The position numbers and the translations under genes were made by a program. From Syncephalastrum monosporum B8922 (Eukaryota > Mucoromycota > Mucoromycetes > Mucorales > Syncephalastraceae): a stretch of 64,000 nt of DNA. Positions 11,017-22,900 of this stretch are shown here, piece by piece. A model generated the notes under the pieces. That model ran no database searches. It saw nothing but the letters and a program-made list of their open reading frames with translations, and was not told the DNA's origin. Every line of letters begins with the position of its first letter. Positions within the stretch are counted from its first letter, which is position 1. The stretch lies in NCBI GenBank assembly GCA_000697355.1, contig JNEN01001256.1:1-64000 (forward strand), written 5' to 3'.

Positions 11017-12480
11017 ATGACAGACTCAGCCAAAGAGACGCCCGTGCGTCAAGACGACGACCACAGTAAGCCTGACCCCTCTCAGCTCGAGATTGAGCAC
11101 GGCCTCTCTCCTGCAAAGCGCCCTGCTGACGAATCACCTGGCGCTGACAAGGACCCAAAGGCACGCCGAATCGATAACGATGCATCGCCTGGTGATGCTG
11201 AAAAGGACACTGCCCAGAATACCGCCGCCACTTCTTCTACTACTGCCACTACGACTCCAACAACTACGACTACATCTACAACTGCCCCTGACTCTACTTC
11301 CACAGCCGACAACAACGCCAGCACCACTAACAACAATGAACATGTCCTGAATGAAGCAGCCTCTGCTGCTGCTGCCGCTGCCGCTGCTGCTGCCGTAGTG
11401 GACAATCCCACGCATCTGCTTGGAGACGGCGCACCTGCCGTGTTACCTATACTGACGGAACAGCAGCAACAGCAGCTGCTCCAGTCGTATGCACAGCACA
11501 GTGGACAGGATTTGGCCAACCTGACTGCGTCGTCGCTTGCGCAGGCGATGGTGTCACCTATTGCGGTGCCTGGGATGACTGCCCTCTTCCACCAACTACA
11601 GGCCAGCACAGGCAATGTCATCACGGCCCTGCCCGGCCCTCCCCCCGCCTTAAGCCATCCTCAACCCCATCCTCACCCGCACCCGCACCCTCATCCCCAT
11701 CATCCTTCGCATTCTAATCAGCAAGCCTCGGAAACGACAACAAGCACGAGTGATACCCAGCCCAACAGTAATCCTAATCAAAACCCTGCCAACGGAGCCG
11801 AGTCCGACGGCCAAAAGAACTCGTATCGCAGCCTGTCTAATGACGAACGGCGGCAGCGCCGGTTACTGCGCAACCGCATGGCTGCCAAGGAGTGCCGCAA
11901 GAAGAAGAAGCAATATATCCAGGAGATGGAAGACAAGATTCTACACCTCGAGGAAGAGAATACCCGCCTAAAGAATCAAGTCGAGGAGCTTAATGCGAAA
12001 TTGGCCCTGGGTGCTATCCAAGGCACTTCGGAAAGTTATCGTCTTATGAAGGAGGTTGAGGAGTTGAATGCTAAGCTAGGTGGCATGGCACATTTTCCCA
12101 CGAGTGGCGCATTGACCTCGGCCCTCGTCGCTGCTGCTTCTTCCGCTCAAAACGGCCACTCACCTGCACCAGCTCAGTCAAATCAACCTGCTCCTGCTGC
12201 TGCTTCCCAGCCACAACCCCAATCACAGCCTCAGCAACAATCTCAACAGGATCCGTCGCAACCCGCGCATGATCAGTCTCCCCAGCCACAACAAGAAGTA
12301 GCGGTATCGCCTTCATCACAACCGCCTCCTCCTCCGCCTCCCTCCGCTGATGACCCAAAGACAGCCGCCGTAGCTGTAAAGACCGTGGCCCAGCAGGAGG
12401 ACTTCAAAGCTCAGCTGGCTGCCGAGCTGGAAAAATTATCACAGACGGTATCCAGCGCCGGGAGCGCTTCTGCAAAGTAA
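11017..12480 (+). CDS. bZIP transcription factor, CREB/ATF type
   Basis: Single-exon gene, 487 aa. The basic region lies near residues 278-300 with the signature 'NRMAAKECRKKKKQ' (N-x2-AA-x2-CR), the arrangement seen in CREB/ATF-type factors that bind TGACGT(CA) sites. The leucine zipper follows at about 305-345 with regularly spaced hydrophobic residues. The flanks are low-complexity: a Thr/Ser-rich stretch, a poly-Ala run, a Gln run, a His-Pro repeat near residues 214-228, then Gln/Pro/Ala-rich C-terminal sequence, all typical of fungal activation regions. The DNA-binding domain is central rather than terminal. A 180-aa open frame on the opposite strand is a by-product of the repeats. The biological target is unknown; stress or nutrient signalling is only a guess from family habits. 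Confidence 0.93.
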   Translation: MTDSAKETPVRQDDDHSKPDPSQLEIEHGLSPAKRPADESPGADKDPKARRIDNDASPGDAEKDTAQNTAATSSTTATTTPTTTTTSTTAPDSTSTADNNASTTNNNEHVLNEAASAAAAAAAAAAVVDNPTHLLGDGAPAVLPILTEQQQQQLLQSYAQHSGQDLANLTASSLAQAMVSPIAVPGMTALFHQLQASTGNVITALPGPPPALSHPQPHPHPHPHPHPHHPSHSNQQASETTTSTSDTQPNSNPNQNPANGAESDGQKNSYRSLSNDERRQRRLLRNRMAAKECRKKKKQYIQEMEDKILHLEEENTRLKNQVEELNAKLALGAIQGTSESYRLMKEVEELNAKLGGMAHFPTSGALTSALVAAASSAQNGHSPAPAQSNQPAPAAASQPQPQSQPQQQSQQDPSQPAHDQSPQPQQEVAVSPSSQPPPPPPPSADDPKTAAVAVKTVAQQEDFKAQLAAELEKLSQTVSSAGSASAK

Positions 12481-13390
12481 TATGTAGTCGTCATTATCAT
12501 GAAATAATGCAAATGGCAACCCAATCTGTTGTAACATTGATACGTCATTTTTGCCATGACATGACTCCATGCACTGACGCCATTATTCATACTCTCTTAT
12601 CGTTCTCTTTCTCTCTCGCTCTCTTGTTCGGATAGTACGGAGCAGCGACCCGATGATCTCAATCTGCAGTAGCATCTTTCCGTCTTGGCAATCTGCCACA
12701 AATTACGTCCGTGTGATACTCACGATGGTCATGTTTCACCTTTATCCACCTCTGCATGCGGTATTGATACAAAGGTTGCCGAAGAGATAAGTCATCTATC
12801 ACTAGCGCGAACTTTTGCTGTTTTGTTTGCGTGAACGTCCAAACAAAAATAATCACATAGACAGCTTGATACTATGTATAAAAATACTGCTGAGTATGGA
12901 GGCATATCAAAATCAGTATAGAGTGGAAGCTGGCATGTGCGAGATAACCCCTGAAGGGAAGGAGCAAAGCACAAGAGCAGAAAGAGACCTTCACGCAGTC
13001 TTTTTTGTTCCTGTTACTTTAATGTATGCATTCCAACTCAGAGCGAACGAAACAGCCAAGAATCGAAAAACTTCACAAACTAAAGGGAGTGGAACGAGAT
13101 GGCCAGAACGTACTATCGCTTACTTTTTTTAGGGCGAAGATCAAAAAATTGAACGAGCGTACGGGAAAAAAATAATGACGACACCCGATTTTAGACCTCC
13201 AGCGGGAAAAGAAAAAAATGGGATCGACGTCCACGAAGTCGCTCTATCACTTTCGCCCATCCTCTTTATATAAAATTAGAAACATTCTTATTTCTTCTCT
13301 CTTTTTTTTTTTTTTTTTTTTCGCTCTCTCGCTCTCTCGCTCTCTCACCTCTTTACGTGTATCCCTTTCCCTTCCACCCCTCGTCTCTCG
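12481..13390. other. intergenic; TATA-like element and pyrimidine leader of the next gene
   Basis: No supported gene. A TATA-like 'TATATAAA' lies near 13267-13274. A run of ~20 T (13302-13321) and a (CGCTCTCT)n tract (about 13322-13347) sit directly in front of the start at 13391, an arrangement typical of strong pyrimidine-rich leaders. Earlier sequence (12500-13200) shows only short frames. Confidence 0.45.
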
Positions 13391-14788
13391 ATGTTTCGCA
13401 GTGTGCGCTCAAGCCGGCCTTTGGCGGTCGCCTGCGGCTCAATAATACTGCTGCTGATGACCGTGCATCTCTTTTATCTAAAACCATCCACAGGTATCAT
13501 GAGCAGTAGCAGCAGCAGATTATCATGGTGGAACTCTCCCAGTACATCCGCCGAAGACGAGTCACCTTTTGCTTCAGCAACCGCCGCAGACGAGTTTGAC
13601 GAAAAATATCTTACGTTCACCCCGCACTCGGGCCTGTTCAATCAGCGTATAGCCATCATCAACGCCGCCATCCTTGCCTATGCGCTGAACCGCACCTTAT
13701 TGCTCCCCGAAATCAATCTGGGTACAGCCACTTTTTGGCGCCCCACTTGGGAGATCGTCGACAAGCTGGACCGATGTCCCGGCTGGGTTGAGTCACACAA
13801 GGGTGCGGTTACCACTGACTGTTACGACTATCGCGACTACGTTCCGGTCCCAGTCGACTTTGTGTTTGATTTGTGGCCCATCCAGGATGCAGGTGTACGT
13901 ACCCTCCAGCGCCACGATATGCGTCGCGACTATTTCCAAAAGTTCTGGGGTATAAGCTTGGACGACCCCAACATGGCGTATCAGCTCCTCGATGATAAGC
14001 GCTACTCATACCAGATCCACGATACGCCTGAAGAAAACCTCAACATGTTCCAGTTTAACCAGCGCATCGACCTCAAGGAACTTGAGGAACGAAAGGAACC
14101 TTTTTTGGTTTTTGGTTCGCTTTTTGGCTCACATCGCCTTGCTCTTGGCCGCCCTGAACTGAAGCAGCTTCGAGAGCGCTGGAAGAAGCAGCTGAATGTC
14201 AACCATCCGCTTGTGTTGCAGCGAGGCGCTGAAGTCGTCGAGAGACTCGGTGGCGCTAATAACTTTGCGAGCGTCCACCTGCGACAGGGCGACGGCTTCT
14301 TTAAAAAATGGGCTACCAAGACGATCGGCCAGGTCAAGGAGACTCTCGAGAAAGACATGCAGAATGTAACTCAGGACCATGACGCCGAGGCTATCACAGA
14401 GCGTCTCAAGTCGATTAGAAACCGCCAACAACGGCTTAAGGAATGTGTTTCTGTCCAGAATCACAATCACCCACAGTTGCGGCTTATCTATGTCGCCACG
14501 GACGCCAAGGAGCCGCGCAGACGCTTTTCCGATCTCTACAATGAATTCGTATGTCTGTTCACCCTCCACGACTTTCCTGATGTAACTCGGAATACTGTGT
14601 CCGCACAGCCGCTCGGCCCGCGCCTGTTGCCGCTCGTCGATGCCGAGGTCGCTGCTCACGGCGGCTTCTTTGTACCTACTCCTAAAAGCACTTTCTCTGG
14701 ATACATCAAGCAACGCCATCTTCAGCTGTCTGCCGACACAGTAGAAGCCTCCTCTTCGTCTTCCTCTTCTTCTTCTTTTGCATCATAA
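13391..14788 (+). CDS. GDP-fucose O-fucosyltransferase-like type II membrane protein
   Basis: Single-exon gene, 465 aa. A short cytoplasmic N-terminus is followed by one membrane anchor (about residues 12-31) and a Ser-rich stem, the layout of Golgi/ER glycosyltransferases. The luminal domain starts with 'YLTFTPHSGLFNQR', then 'AAILAYALNRTLLLPEI', which resembles the GDP-fucose O-fucosyltransferase family, where the first block contains the 'GxxNQR' nucleotide-sugar motif. A later 'FASVHLRQGDGF' resembles the family's conserved HxRxGD block. The C-terminus is a short poly-Ser tail. Acceptor substrate is unknown. Family assignment rests on these two motifs and the topology. Confidence 0.8.
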   Translation: MFRSVRSSRPLAVACGSIILLLMTVHLFYLKPSTGIMSSSSSRLSWWNSPSTSAEDESPFASATAADEFDEKYLTFTPHSGLFNQRIAIINAAILAYALNRTLLLPEINLGTATFWRPTWEIVDKLDRCPGWVESHKGAVTTDCYDYRDYVPVPVDFVFDLWPIQDAGVRTLQRHDMRRDYFQKFWGISLDDPNMAYQLLDDKRYSYQIHDTPEENLNMFQFNQRIDLKELEERKEPFLVFGSLFGSHRLALGRPELKQLRERWKKQLNVNHPLVLQRGAEVVERLGGANNFASVHLRQGDGFFKKWATKTIGQVKETLEKDMQNVTQDHDAEAITERLKSIRNRQQRLKECVSVQNHNHPQLRLIYVATDAKEPRRRFSDLYNEFVCLFTLHDFPDVTRNTVSAQPLGPRLLPLVDAEVAAHGGFFVPTPKSTFSGYIKQRHLQLSADTVEASSSSSSSSSFAS

Positions 14789-16302
14789 TTTTACACGCAG
14801 CCTTACCCCGTCTTCATTTTTCTTATTCCTCCTGTACTTATTTAGCATTCATTCACTCACCCTCGCTTGCTCTCATTCGTTGTACTTTTATTTCTCCAAA
14901 TATGGCTTTTTTCCCTTTGTGTCACAACAATCTCATTCCACAACACGCTCATCAAACACTCGCACCAAATAACCCCGTCTCAGAAAAAACAGCTTATCCA
15001 CATGTAACTTTTGGCCCCCATCTTGCAAATAGATATGAATAATACATAAAGGTTATCCCACTCATAAACTGCGCTTTAATATGCGAAAAACTGATAAGCT
15101 ATAGGCAGGAGCACGCCGGTACAGTGATGCATATGACAGCAGACATGAAACGAAGCATATCAATTTCGCGGTCAGACTGCGATAGCAAAAATAAAAAGTC
15201 TTGGCGTTCGCAATCGGTGGTTTACCAGCCACCCTGCTTTAGCCAATTAAACGCTAACATCGTCTTCTGTTAATCCATGCCGACCCTTGAGCGTTCATCC
15301 GTGTGCAACATCACACACACGACGACATGCTTGCATGCATGCAGACGTACTCGATTGGCATGATATCCACACGGCATGCTTCCCGAGAACCTGTTATACT
15401 CGGTCAGTATCCCTTGCTTCCCTTTCTATGGAACATACTTGATCACAATAAGCTTTTAGCACGCGTCAGTGAGCTACTATGTGATGTTTTATGTGATCAA
15501 ATCTGCTACTCAATACAAAGTATCGTGAAACTGGCATCTTCGTATGTAGGGCGACATGAAACTGGGATAATTGAGAATAGATCCGGTCCTATATCGTGAC
15601 ACAATGACATACATGAGAGTCACTTCAGCAATATCAAATCTTTATTCAATAGCTCCTGTCCAGTTGTACCGTTGTATTGGTCAGCCTCCTTACACATAAT
15701 TTTAATAAATACGATTACGAAACACCAATACATGCCGTCAAAATTATAGTTTATGCTTCGGGTTTCACCGGTTATCAATGTTAAGAGAAGAGTTCGTGGA
15801 ACGTGTGCTCATGTCATGACATAGATATAATGCTTCTGCATCCTATATTTGTGCATAATGAGTGATTATCATTGCACATAATGTTTAGTGTCAAAAATTA
15901 TGTAGAGATCGGCATATGGGATTGGCAAATATTATATTTCGTTGTGCCATATAACACTTATGTAAAACATTAGTTTTATCTGCATCGACGGCTTTCGAAC
16001 TTCCCTGTCAATGATCTAAATACTATCCGTGATACCCTCTACCAATGTTATGGATATCCTATTTTATTATGGCACGATTACTGCAAATCTCTATGTCGTT
16101 TCATCATCTACGTTGCGCAGTACAGGTATTTGCATGAAAGACAGGACTATGGCACAAGGAAGACACGATGACGCTTATGGGACGTCAGCTAGATCGAGTT
16201 TGATTGATAAGAGTTCATTAGGGAAGATGATGATGATAGAAAAGTACGGATAAGATGGTTGATAGTAATGTAGAGACCCACTTGCGCCATTGGATATTGG
16301 TA
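14789..16302. other. intergenic, AT-rich, no supported gene
   Basis: About 1.5 kb between convergently oriented genes. It contains only short open frames without coding character. The hairpin-forming stretch near 15210-15250 was considered as a tRNA and rejected. No repeat family recognised. Confidence 0.5.
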
Positions 16303-17046
16303 TTAGACCAAAGAGGAGTAGGCCAATTCGTCTTCCGAGGACTAGAGACAGAATTAGTATGAATGTGCGCGAAATACTTAAGGGTAGCGCAACTCACATC
16401 TTCCTCATAGACCCTGAAAAAAAAAAAGGGTAGAATGGATGAGCATAGAGTTTTGGACGAAATGGCTATGACTTACGATTCGCCCAAGAGGCTTTGCAGA
16501 TCCCGGACCTGGTCTTTTAAATCATTCTTTTGCGAAATCAAGTGCCGAATGTGTTCCACAGCTTTTTTCCCCGGGATTGATAAGTCCAAATGAGCGGCTA
16601 ATCTCTCTTTTTCTTCTTGCTTTTATCATACATTTTTGCAGGATCAATGCTTCACTTCGATTTCCTTGGCTAAGTGAAGGCACAACCTCAATCAGCTGAT
16701 CAAAACCCAAGCGAATATTCTGTCGTCGTTTCTGCTCGGATGCGATGTGATTTGCTTTCTTTTCTGCTTCGGTCAATAATTCATGCGGTGCTTTTCGTGC
16801 TCGACGCTGTCGTCGCGGCTGTTGCTTTTCAGATGCAGAAGCCGAGGAAGAAGAGCCACCGTCGTCTTCTGCTTCCAGGGGTCGCTTCTTGGACGACACA
16901 AGCTCAGCACTCGCAGAGTCGTCTGGTATGCCAATGTCAGTCATTCGAGCTGTTTCCATCGCCATGAAGAGCCTAAAGATTTGTTACTCACCCTTGCTAA
17001 CCGTGTCTGGTGATGGTTTTGGAGACAGCTCGGAGTCGTTGCCCAT
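16303..17046 (-). CDS. bHLH transcription factor (INO4/MLX-like), five exons
   Basis: Exons on the minus strand: 17046-16992, 16949-16632, 16561-16477, 16413-16398 and 16341-16303, total 170 aa, all phases consistent. The basic region/helix 1 is 'KKANHIASEQKRRQNIRLGFDQL' with the E-box-contacting H-x3-E-x2-RR pattern. A loop 'SQGNRSEA' follows, then helix 2 starting 'LILQK' in exon 2 and completed after splicing by 'SVEHIRHLISQKNDLKDQV' in exon 3, a short leucine-zipper-like extension. The N-terminus is acidic/Ser-rich with a basic patch before the domain. Exon 4 is only 16 nt. Sequence resembles fungal Ino4 and MLX-type dimerising factors; it would need a bHLH partner. Without splicing the helix-loop-helix is broken, which supports the model. 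Confidence 0.85.
16398..16413 (-). other. 16-nt microexon of the bHLH gene
   Basis: Bounded by a poly-pyrimidine CAG acceptor on the upstream side and a GTGAGT donor on the downstream side. Its 16 nt keep the frame between exon 3 (phase 2) and exon 5 (phase 0), encoding the residues around 'VYEED'. Confidence 0.65.
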
Positions 17047-17310
17047 TTTACTTTGGGTTTGTTTTAGAATGGGAAAGAAGTGAAGAAAAGAAGTTGGAGT
17101 AAAAGTGGGGTACGAATATGAATCGGCGATCGAATCTTTACGCACACGGTGGTAAATTACTCTCCAAAGTTTCCCGCGGCCGAAATGGAAGTGCAGACGA
17201 AAGGGCCGTCAAGCATTGCTATTAAACGATCAAGGAACACTCCATCGGACAAGTGGTTTGAGTAAGTGCTCGTATATAAACGTCTTTGTTATATAATGTG
17301 AAAGTAAAAC

Positions 17311-19465
17311 CTATGTATGGTTGTTCACGCCATACGTGTGCTGCGTATGTCCGCGTCCATGATCAAGAAGACCACGTTCCTCCTCTTCCTCATCTGCCTC
17401 CACATCAGCCGACTCCATATCCACGTTATTTCTTGGCTGGCGGAATAAAGCCACAATGAAGCCCAGGATAAAAACAACCAGGAACGCCCATTGTGCGTAG
17501 TAGAATACGACGCCAAAGAACGGGGTGTTGACTATAATGCGATCAATCAAAGTGGATGATACCGTCGGCGTGCATATTTCTATCAAGAATATATTAAATG
17601 ACCAACTCACATGAAAATAGATAATAAAAACTTACCAGTAGGAGCGTAAACGTCACAGGGCACAATTTTGTTTGGAAAATCAGCACAATCGCGCTGGCCA
17701 CCTTGCGTGTGGTTGCACTAAGATTATGTCGCACCGTTAATCATTCATTCATGCATGCGTCAGAATCCGAGCTAATTTAACTTACATAAACCTGGCTTCC
17801 AAAGTGGGCATACCCAGGTGCCACCACATTGGTCAATGAATAATTCAGCGCCAGTAAGCTGAGGGTCAGAAGTACAGTTATAAACAAGAGGCCTTGAGGC
17901 ATGGTGGCTGCCTTGCGAATGCGGTACAGCGACACCCACAAGAAACGAACACCAATTGTGATCAGACCCGACATGGTTGCTAAGAAGTAGTAAATGATCA
18001 ACAGGACCATAAAGATATAGTCGAGAGGGAAAACCTAAAGACAGATGAGCCCATGACACGATCAACAGATGAGTGGACATACTCTGGAGAGGTTGACAAA
18101 GATAAAGTTGACCGGGTTGAAGAGGTCAGGATGGCTAATGATGTAGCCGCACTTGTGACCGCATACCGAGTAGGTAATTTTATCGACGCTAAGAGTAAGA
18201 TCATTAGATAGAAAAGATGAAAAGCCGCGCACACTGCTTACATGGTCAAAAATATGGAGACAACGACGACGAACGTCAAGGCAAGCAGGATAATACCAAT
18301 GATCACCTCGAACGGGCGGAGTACCTTGGCAAATCGCTGCCATGCACTGCGTCGGTCTTCTTGAATCGTTCTCAGACGGCGCGTCAGGATTCTGTCATAG
18401 CCTATAAGTCACATGTCCTATCGAATCAAGATGGTATTATATTTCTTACCTCTCTTCGTCTTCAAGGTTCTCGAGCTCCCGCTGGTCGCGCCCGCTCAAA
18501 GTTGCATTGTTACCAGCATATTTCGCCTGGATAGCACGCTGGCGCTCGCGTGTTACGGCAAGGCGGTTGTCGACGTCGTCATTTTCCGCATCAATGCGGC
18601 GTCGGCCCTTGATCATGTTGAAGGGCAGAATGGACAGACCCGGTGCCTGTAAAAGCACGTTAGCCACTTATTTTCTCCAGTTGCTTCAACCAACCGTATA
18701 AGTAATAAAGACAGCCATGCCCAGCAGAAAGAGACATGCAATGACAAAAGAAATGGCCTTTTCACCATCTAAATTCCAAGTTAAGCGTTTCGGCCTCTTT
18801 GAAAACGACAGACGACATACTGCTTTCGGTCAAGAGTTTCTCGAACCAATCCAGATCGACTTTCGGTGGTCGTTCGCTCGGCTTGACAAAAAGACCGATC
18901 ATCAGGAGCAAGACAGAGATGACGACAAAGAACGACGTGTATTTGAGTGCGCCAAGAATACGGTCGCGTCGCGTTTGGTTCTCATCGTCGTCATACTCTT
19001 CATAGTAAAAATAGGTAAAGGGAATAATCAAAAAGCTAAAGAGAGCAATCAAGCCATAGCACACTAGATAAAGAGATGAGTGATATAGAGTAGTAAAGTA
19101 GCATGCATGTATGTACCGTAATAGACGGCTTGGACAACGAAGGTCATCCAGTAAATGGTGTCTTCATCGGCCCATGACTTTTTGAGACCGGTGTCTCGGC
19201 TCACAGTAGACGAGACCAGAAAGATATCGACAGGCAGAAGAGCGAGTGTTGCCAACACGAGGGCAAGGGCAACAATGGTGACAATCGTGGCAAAGGCTTC
19301 AGACTCACGTTTGTGTTGGTAATGGCGCGTGAAGCCGATGCTAAAAATGAAGAGCGCCTTTCCATAGAATGAATTCACCTTGGTTCAATTTCTCTAATCC
19401 ACTCCACTACTTACTGCAGCAACAATGCCATAGACACCCCAAGCTACTCCTACGACAGCAGGCAT
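17311..19465 (-). CDS. lysosomal/vacuolar cobalamin transporter, LMBRD1 family
   Basis: Ten exons on the minus strand (19465-19415, 19378-19117, 19063-18821, 18768-18695, 18646-18450, 18391-18242, 18188-18083, 18034-17786, 17717-17636, 17579-17311) join in frame to 560 aa, close to the LMBRD1 length. The protein has about nine hydrophobic spans. It contains the family signature 'GLSILPFNMIKG' at the start of the long cytoplasmic loop, a charged loop ('LSGRDQRELENLEDEE') and a luminal Cys-bearing segment before the last span. The C-terminal tail is acidic. LMBRD1 proteins act with ABCD4 in mammals to move vitamin B12 out of lysosomes; substrate in fungi is inferred. Exon 4 uses a GTTGGT donor. 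Confidence 0.9.
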
Positions 19466-19610
19466 AGTTCGGTAATAATATGGAGAATGATTGCAAGTGA
19501 GAGAGAAGAAAGAGGCAACACTCTCGCTTCCCGTTTTGGCATTCCCCCAAAATTTATGCAGAGTCGGGTCCGCCGACGCCCAACGCGGGAGTTGCGAATT
19601 ATGCACTCCC

Positions 19611-19622
19611 GGGGGGGGGGGG
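19611..19622. repeat. G12 homopolymer
   Basis: Twelve consecutive G preceded by CCC, about 145 bp upstream of the LMBRD1 start on the transcribed strand (C-run on the coding strand). It could pair with the preceding C or vary in length. Confidence 0.9.
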
Positions 19623-19912
19623 TTGCACACTGAGTGATGTCAGCCTCTATGTTTGTTTGTACAGGGAAGCAGTTTCAGCATTCCACCAGGAAAGCGTACC
19701 CTAGGATACGCATTCCAAACACTGTCATGCTGCTAGCTTTACGGAGTCATGAGTGGCAAGAGAGGCTGCGGAAATGCAAGTTCATTCGTGCCATAGGTAT
19801 TTTAAACTCATACAGGCAGTGTCTTAGACAGTAGTTTGAAACCATCGCGAATAAGACGTAGAAACACAGTCAGTCACAGGAAGTGCTTTCAGACAAAGGT
19901 TTTATTACTGTA

Positions 19913-22900
19913 CTATTCAGCTTCAATGTCGCCTTCCATGAGGTCATGTTGTAGCAAGCTTTCTATAAAAGGGAGATCGGGTTGTGCGAGTGTATACGAG
20001 GATTGGTAGACATACAGGTTGACGTGATCGATAAAGAAGGCGAGCTGTCGGATACTGCTGATGCTTCGCATGGTCAACATGGGCCGTTTCAGCTGCCCTG
20101 CAGAAGGCACAGATGATGTGGTATCAAACACAGTGTCTGTGACCGAGAATTGGTCGAGCCCGCTGCTTGGCTCTGCTTGGGCCGAGAGTTTTCCGCCCAG
20201 CATATCCATGATCGGCATCGGTCCATCCTCATCGCCGGCTTGCTCTCTCGCCTCGGAGCGCTGGCCCATCTCCTGCACCGTGTCGCGGATAAAAATCCAT
20301 TGGTATATCTGGAACGCATCCAGTTCGAGCGCACACAGCAGATCGAGGAATTTACAGCCTGCGAGGGCAATCTGGGCTTCTTCAGGTCGATCATGCACGT
20401 TGTTGTAGAGGAACGCGTTAAAAAGGCGCATCTATCGTGTCTTCAGTGGGGGGTTCGTCGCTCACCAAACACACGACTTACCAGCTCAGTAATGAGGACC
20501 GGCCAAAAGTTGAGCAAATGCTTCTGGGAGAAGCGCACCAGCATAATGCGCAGGCAGAGGTAGATCTCGACGTGCACCATCTCACCGTGTTCCAGCTTGA
20601 GGAGTTCCACGATCTTCTCTTGTATCACGGGAAGCTGCGGTACGTATTGGTCCATTGTGCCGCAAAAGATTAAATAGGACAGGCGCCGCAGATTGAGCGC
20701 TCGATTCACGGTTTCTTGGTCCTTGTTGGTAAAGAACGCAGTGGACGGCGAGGTTGTGATGCGTCCCACCACTTCCGTGAACCGCTCCTTCTCCAGTGAA
20801 AGCACGGTTTGAATAATCGTCTTCCACTTTTTGGCAGTCGCAGGCCCCATGTAGAAAAACCGATTGTCAAGAAACACATCCCATACTTCCTTGCGCCAGG
20901 TGCGGTAAGTGAAAGGCATTTTTGACATTTCACATATCTGGTCGAGAATGATCGATATCTTGCTGAAACTATGAGGAGCAAATTAGAAGAAGTGGCTACA
21001 AAGCAAAAGACATTCATTCCTTACACGACGCGTGTGCGCAAGGCCGGGCCTATGACATAGTAGACCAGGTTGTTCAGCAACGAGTTAATCCGATCCTGGT
21101 CGCCGATCAACTGTCGCAGGTGGGGTATGACGGCTGTTGCCAGGTAAGCGTTCACCTGTGTGATCATGACGTCCTCTCGACTCTTCCAGCTCGCCTTCTT
21201 CTCAAGCTCAGATACGTTGCTCGTCGACATGTTGCGCGCGTTCTCGCTCACGATCGTGTCCGACAAGGACCAGCTGTCGGCAGCAGCGGAGGACGGCTCC
21301 TCCTCCTCGTTGTGCAGATTCGAACGTCGCAGCCAGAGACTCTGATCAAACGATCGGCCCGCAATCAAGATGCAGTAGTCTACGCAACGCTGGTATAAGT
21401 CTTGAGCGTCCCGTCGCATCTTGCGGTCCTCCGCATTGGTCGAGGCGCGCGTGAGTCCATCGAGCGCGACTGTCAAAAAACGTAGCAGACCCGGGAAGAA
21501 AGTCTTATAAGCCGATGCCTGGGACAGATAGTCTTTGGCAAAAGACTGAATCAGCGGCCATAGATGCGCCAGAGAGTCTGCTTTGATCAAGTTGCTGCAA
21601 TAGATCTCGGTAAAGCGTAAGAGAGAAGTATCCGTCCTAATAGAGATTGTTTCTCAGTACAAGCAGCGCGATGGTCAGCAATACACTTACAGGTTTCCCA
21701 CACGCATAATATGCCGCCGTCGGTGGACAGCCATTCCTGGTGTTCGCTGCAAGATCCCGTCAAGCAGTGTTGAAAGGATATGGGGCGGTGAGCTGGTGGG
21801 CGTGGCTGACAAGACCTCGATCGCAATGAGGTCAAATTGATCGCGGGACGCCTAGATCCATGTTAGCCAAAAGTAATCCACATGCCATGCTAGTGTGTTT
21901 GATTTTTACCTCATATTCCAGGGCGATAGGATTTTCAATGAAGAATATCTCCGTAAAGCCCTCTATGAAATCGACGGTACAGTACTTGTAAAGGCGTTCA
22001 AAGATATTCTCCAAGCGTGCCTTGACGTGGTCGGCCGCATAGGCGAAACTCTGCAGGACAGCTTCTTTCTTGGCGAAGCCCATGTTGTCGCCTGCTGCGT
22101 CCCACTCGGGCCGTCGAAACACGCGCCATACGTCGAGAAGGATGTGCAAAACGACGGGGAGGTGGTATAAGATGGTATCGCGCGGCTAGAGCGCACATAT
22201 GAGATACTCTCCTACTCCTTTGTTTCCCGCGCTTACCTTGTGGTCGCTAGATCGGGGTGACCCGTCCGCATGGACAAGCTGAGCAAGACCATTCAGCATG
22301 GACTGATCCGCAATCTTTGGTATCGGCAAAAAGAAGTCGTCGAGCGATTCAGGGAACCAGTCGTCCGACAGGCTGCGGTCCGTCATACAAAACATGAGGA
22401 CCTTTTCGAGGCCGTTCAAAAACACAAGCACATCTTGCTCGGGTCCTCCTGCCACGGCATTGTTGTCCTGGACGTAGGGTCCTCGCATATCGGCTTTCTC
22501 GTTTCCTTTTTGCATCAACACGTCCTCCGAGATTTGTCGCCGGTGGTAAGTAGAACTCCAGGACGAAATCGCCTCACCATGCATGAGGAGCATAACGGCC
22601 GTCTGGCACAGCGCTGTTTGTTCGCAGAGACACATGAGGATGGGCACTACCATCTGCCGAAATCCTCCCCGGAGATGGGGCAAGGATGCAAGCACAAAGT
22701 CCATCCAATGCTGAAGCAGCGGTCGGTTGCTCGACTGGGTGAGGGCATCGATGACACACTTGACGAATAGACCCGATGTGGATTGAGCGAGCGAAATTGC
22801 TTCCGCAACCTGGGAGGCATTGGCATTTGTACCTGACGTCGCAAGGGGTGCGGCGTCCGTGGCATATTGCGCCATGGCATCACTTGAAGCCGTATCGATC

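Noticed and set aside
11082..11624. 180-aa antisense open frame inside the bZIP gene
   Set aside because: It mirrors the Thr/Ser/Ala/Gln codon repeats of the sense frame; no family resemblance.
15200..15265. Possible tRNA-Thr-like fold on the minus strand, followed by a T run
   Set aside because: A D-arm and a GGTGG/CCACC hairpin can be drawn, but the loop has eight bases and there is no box B or T-arm.
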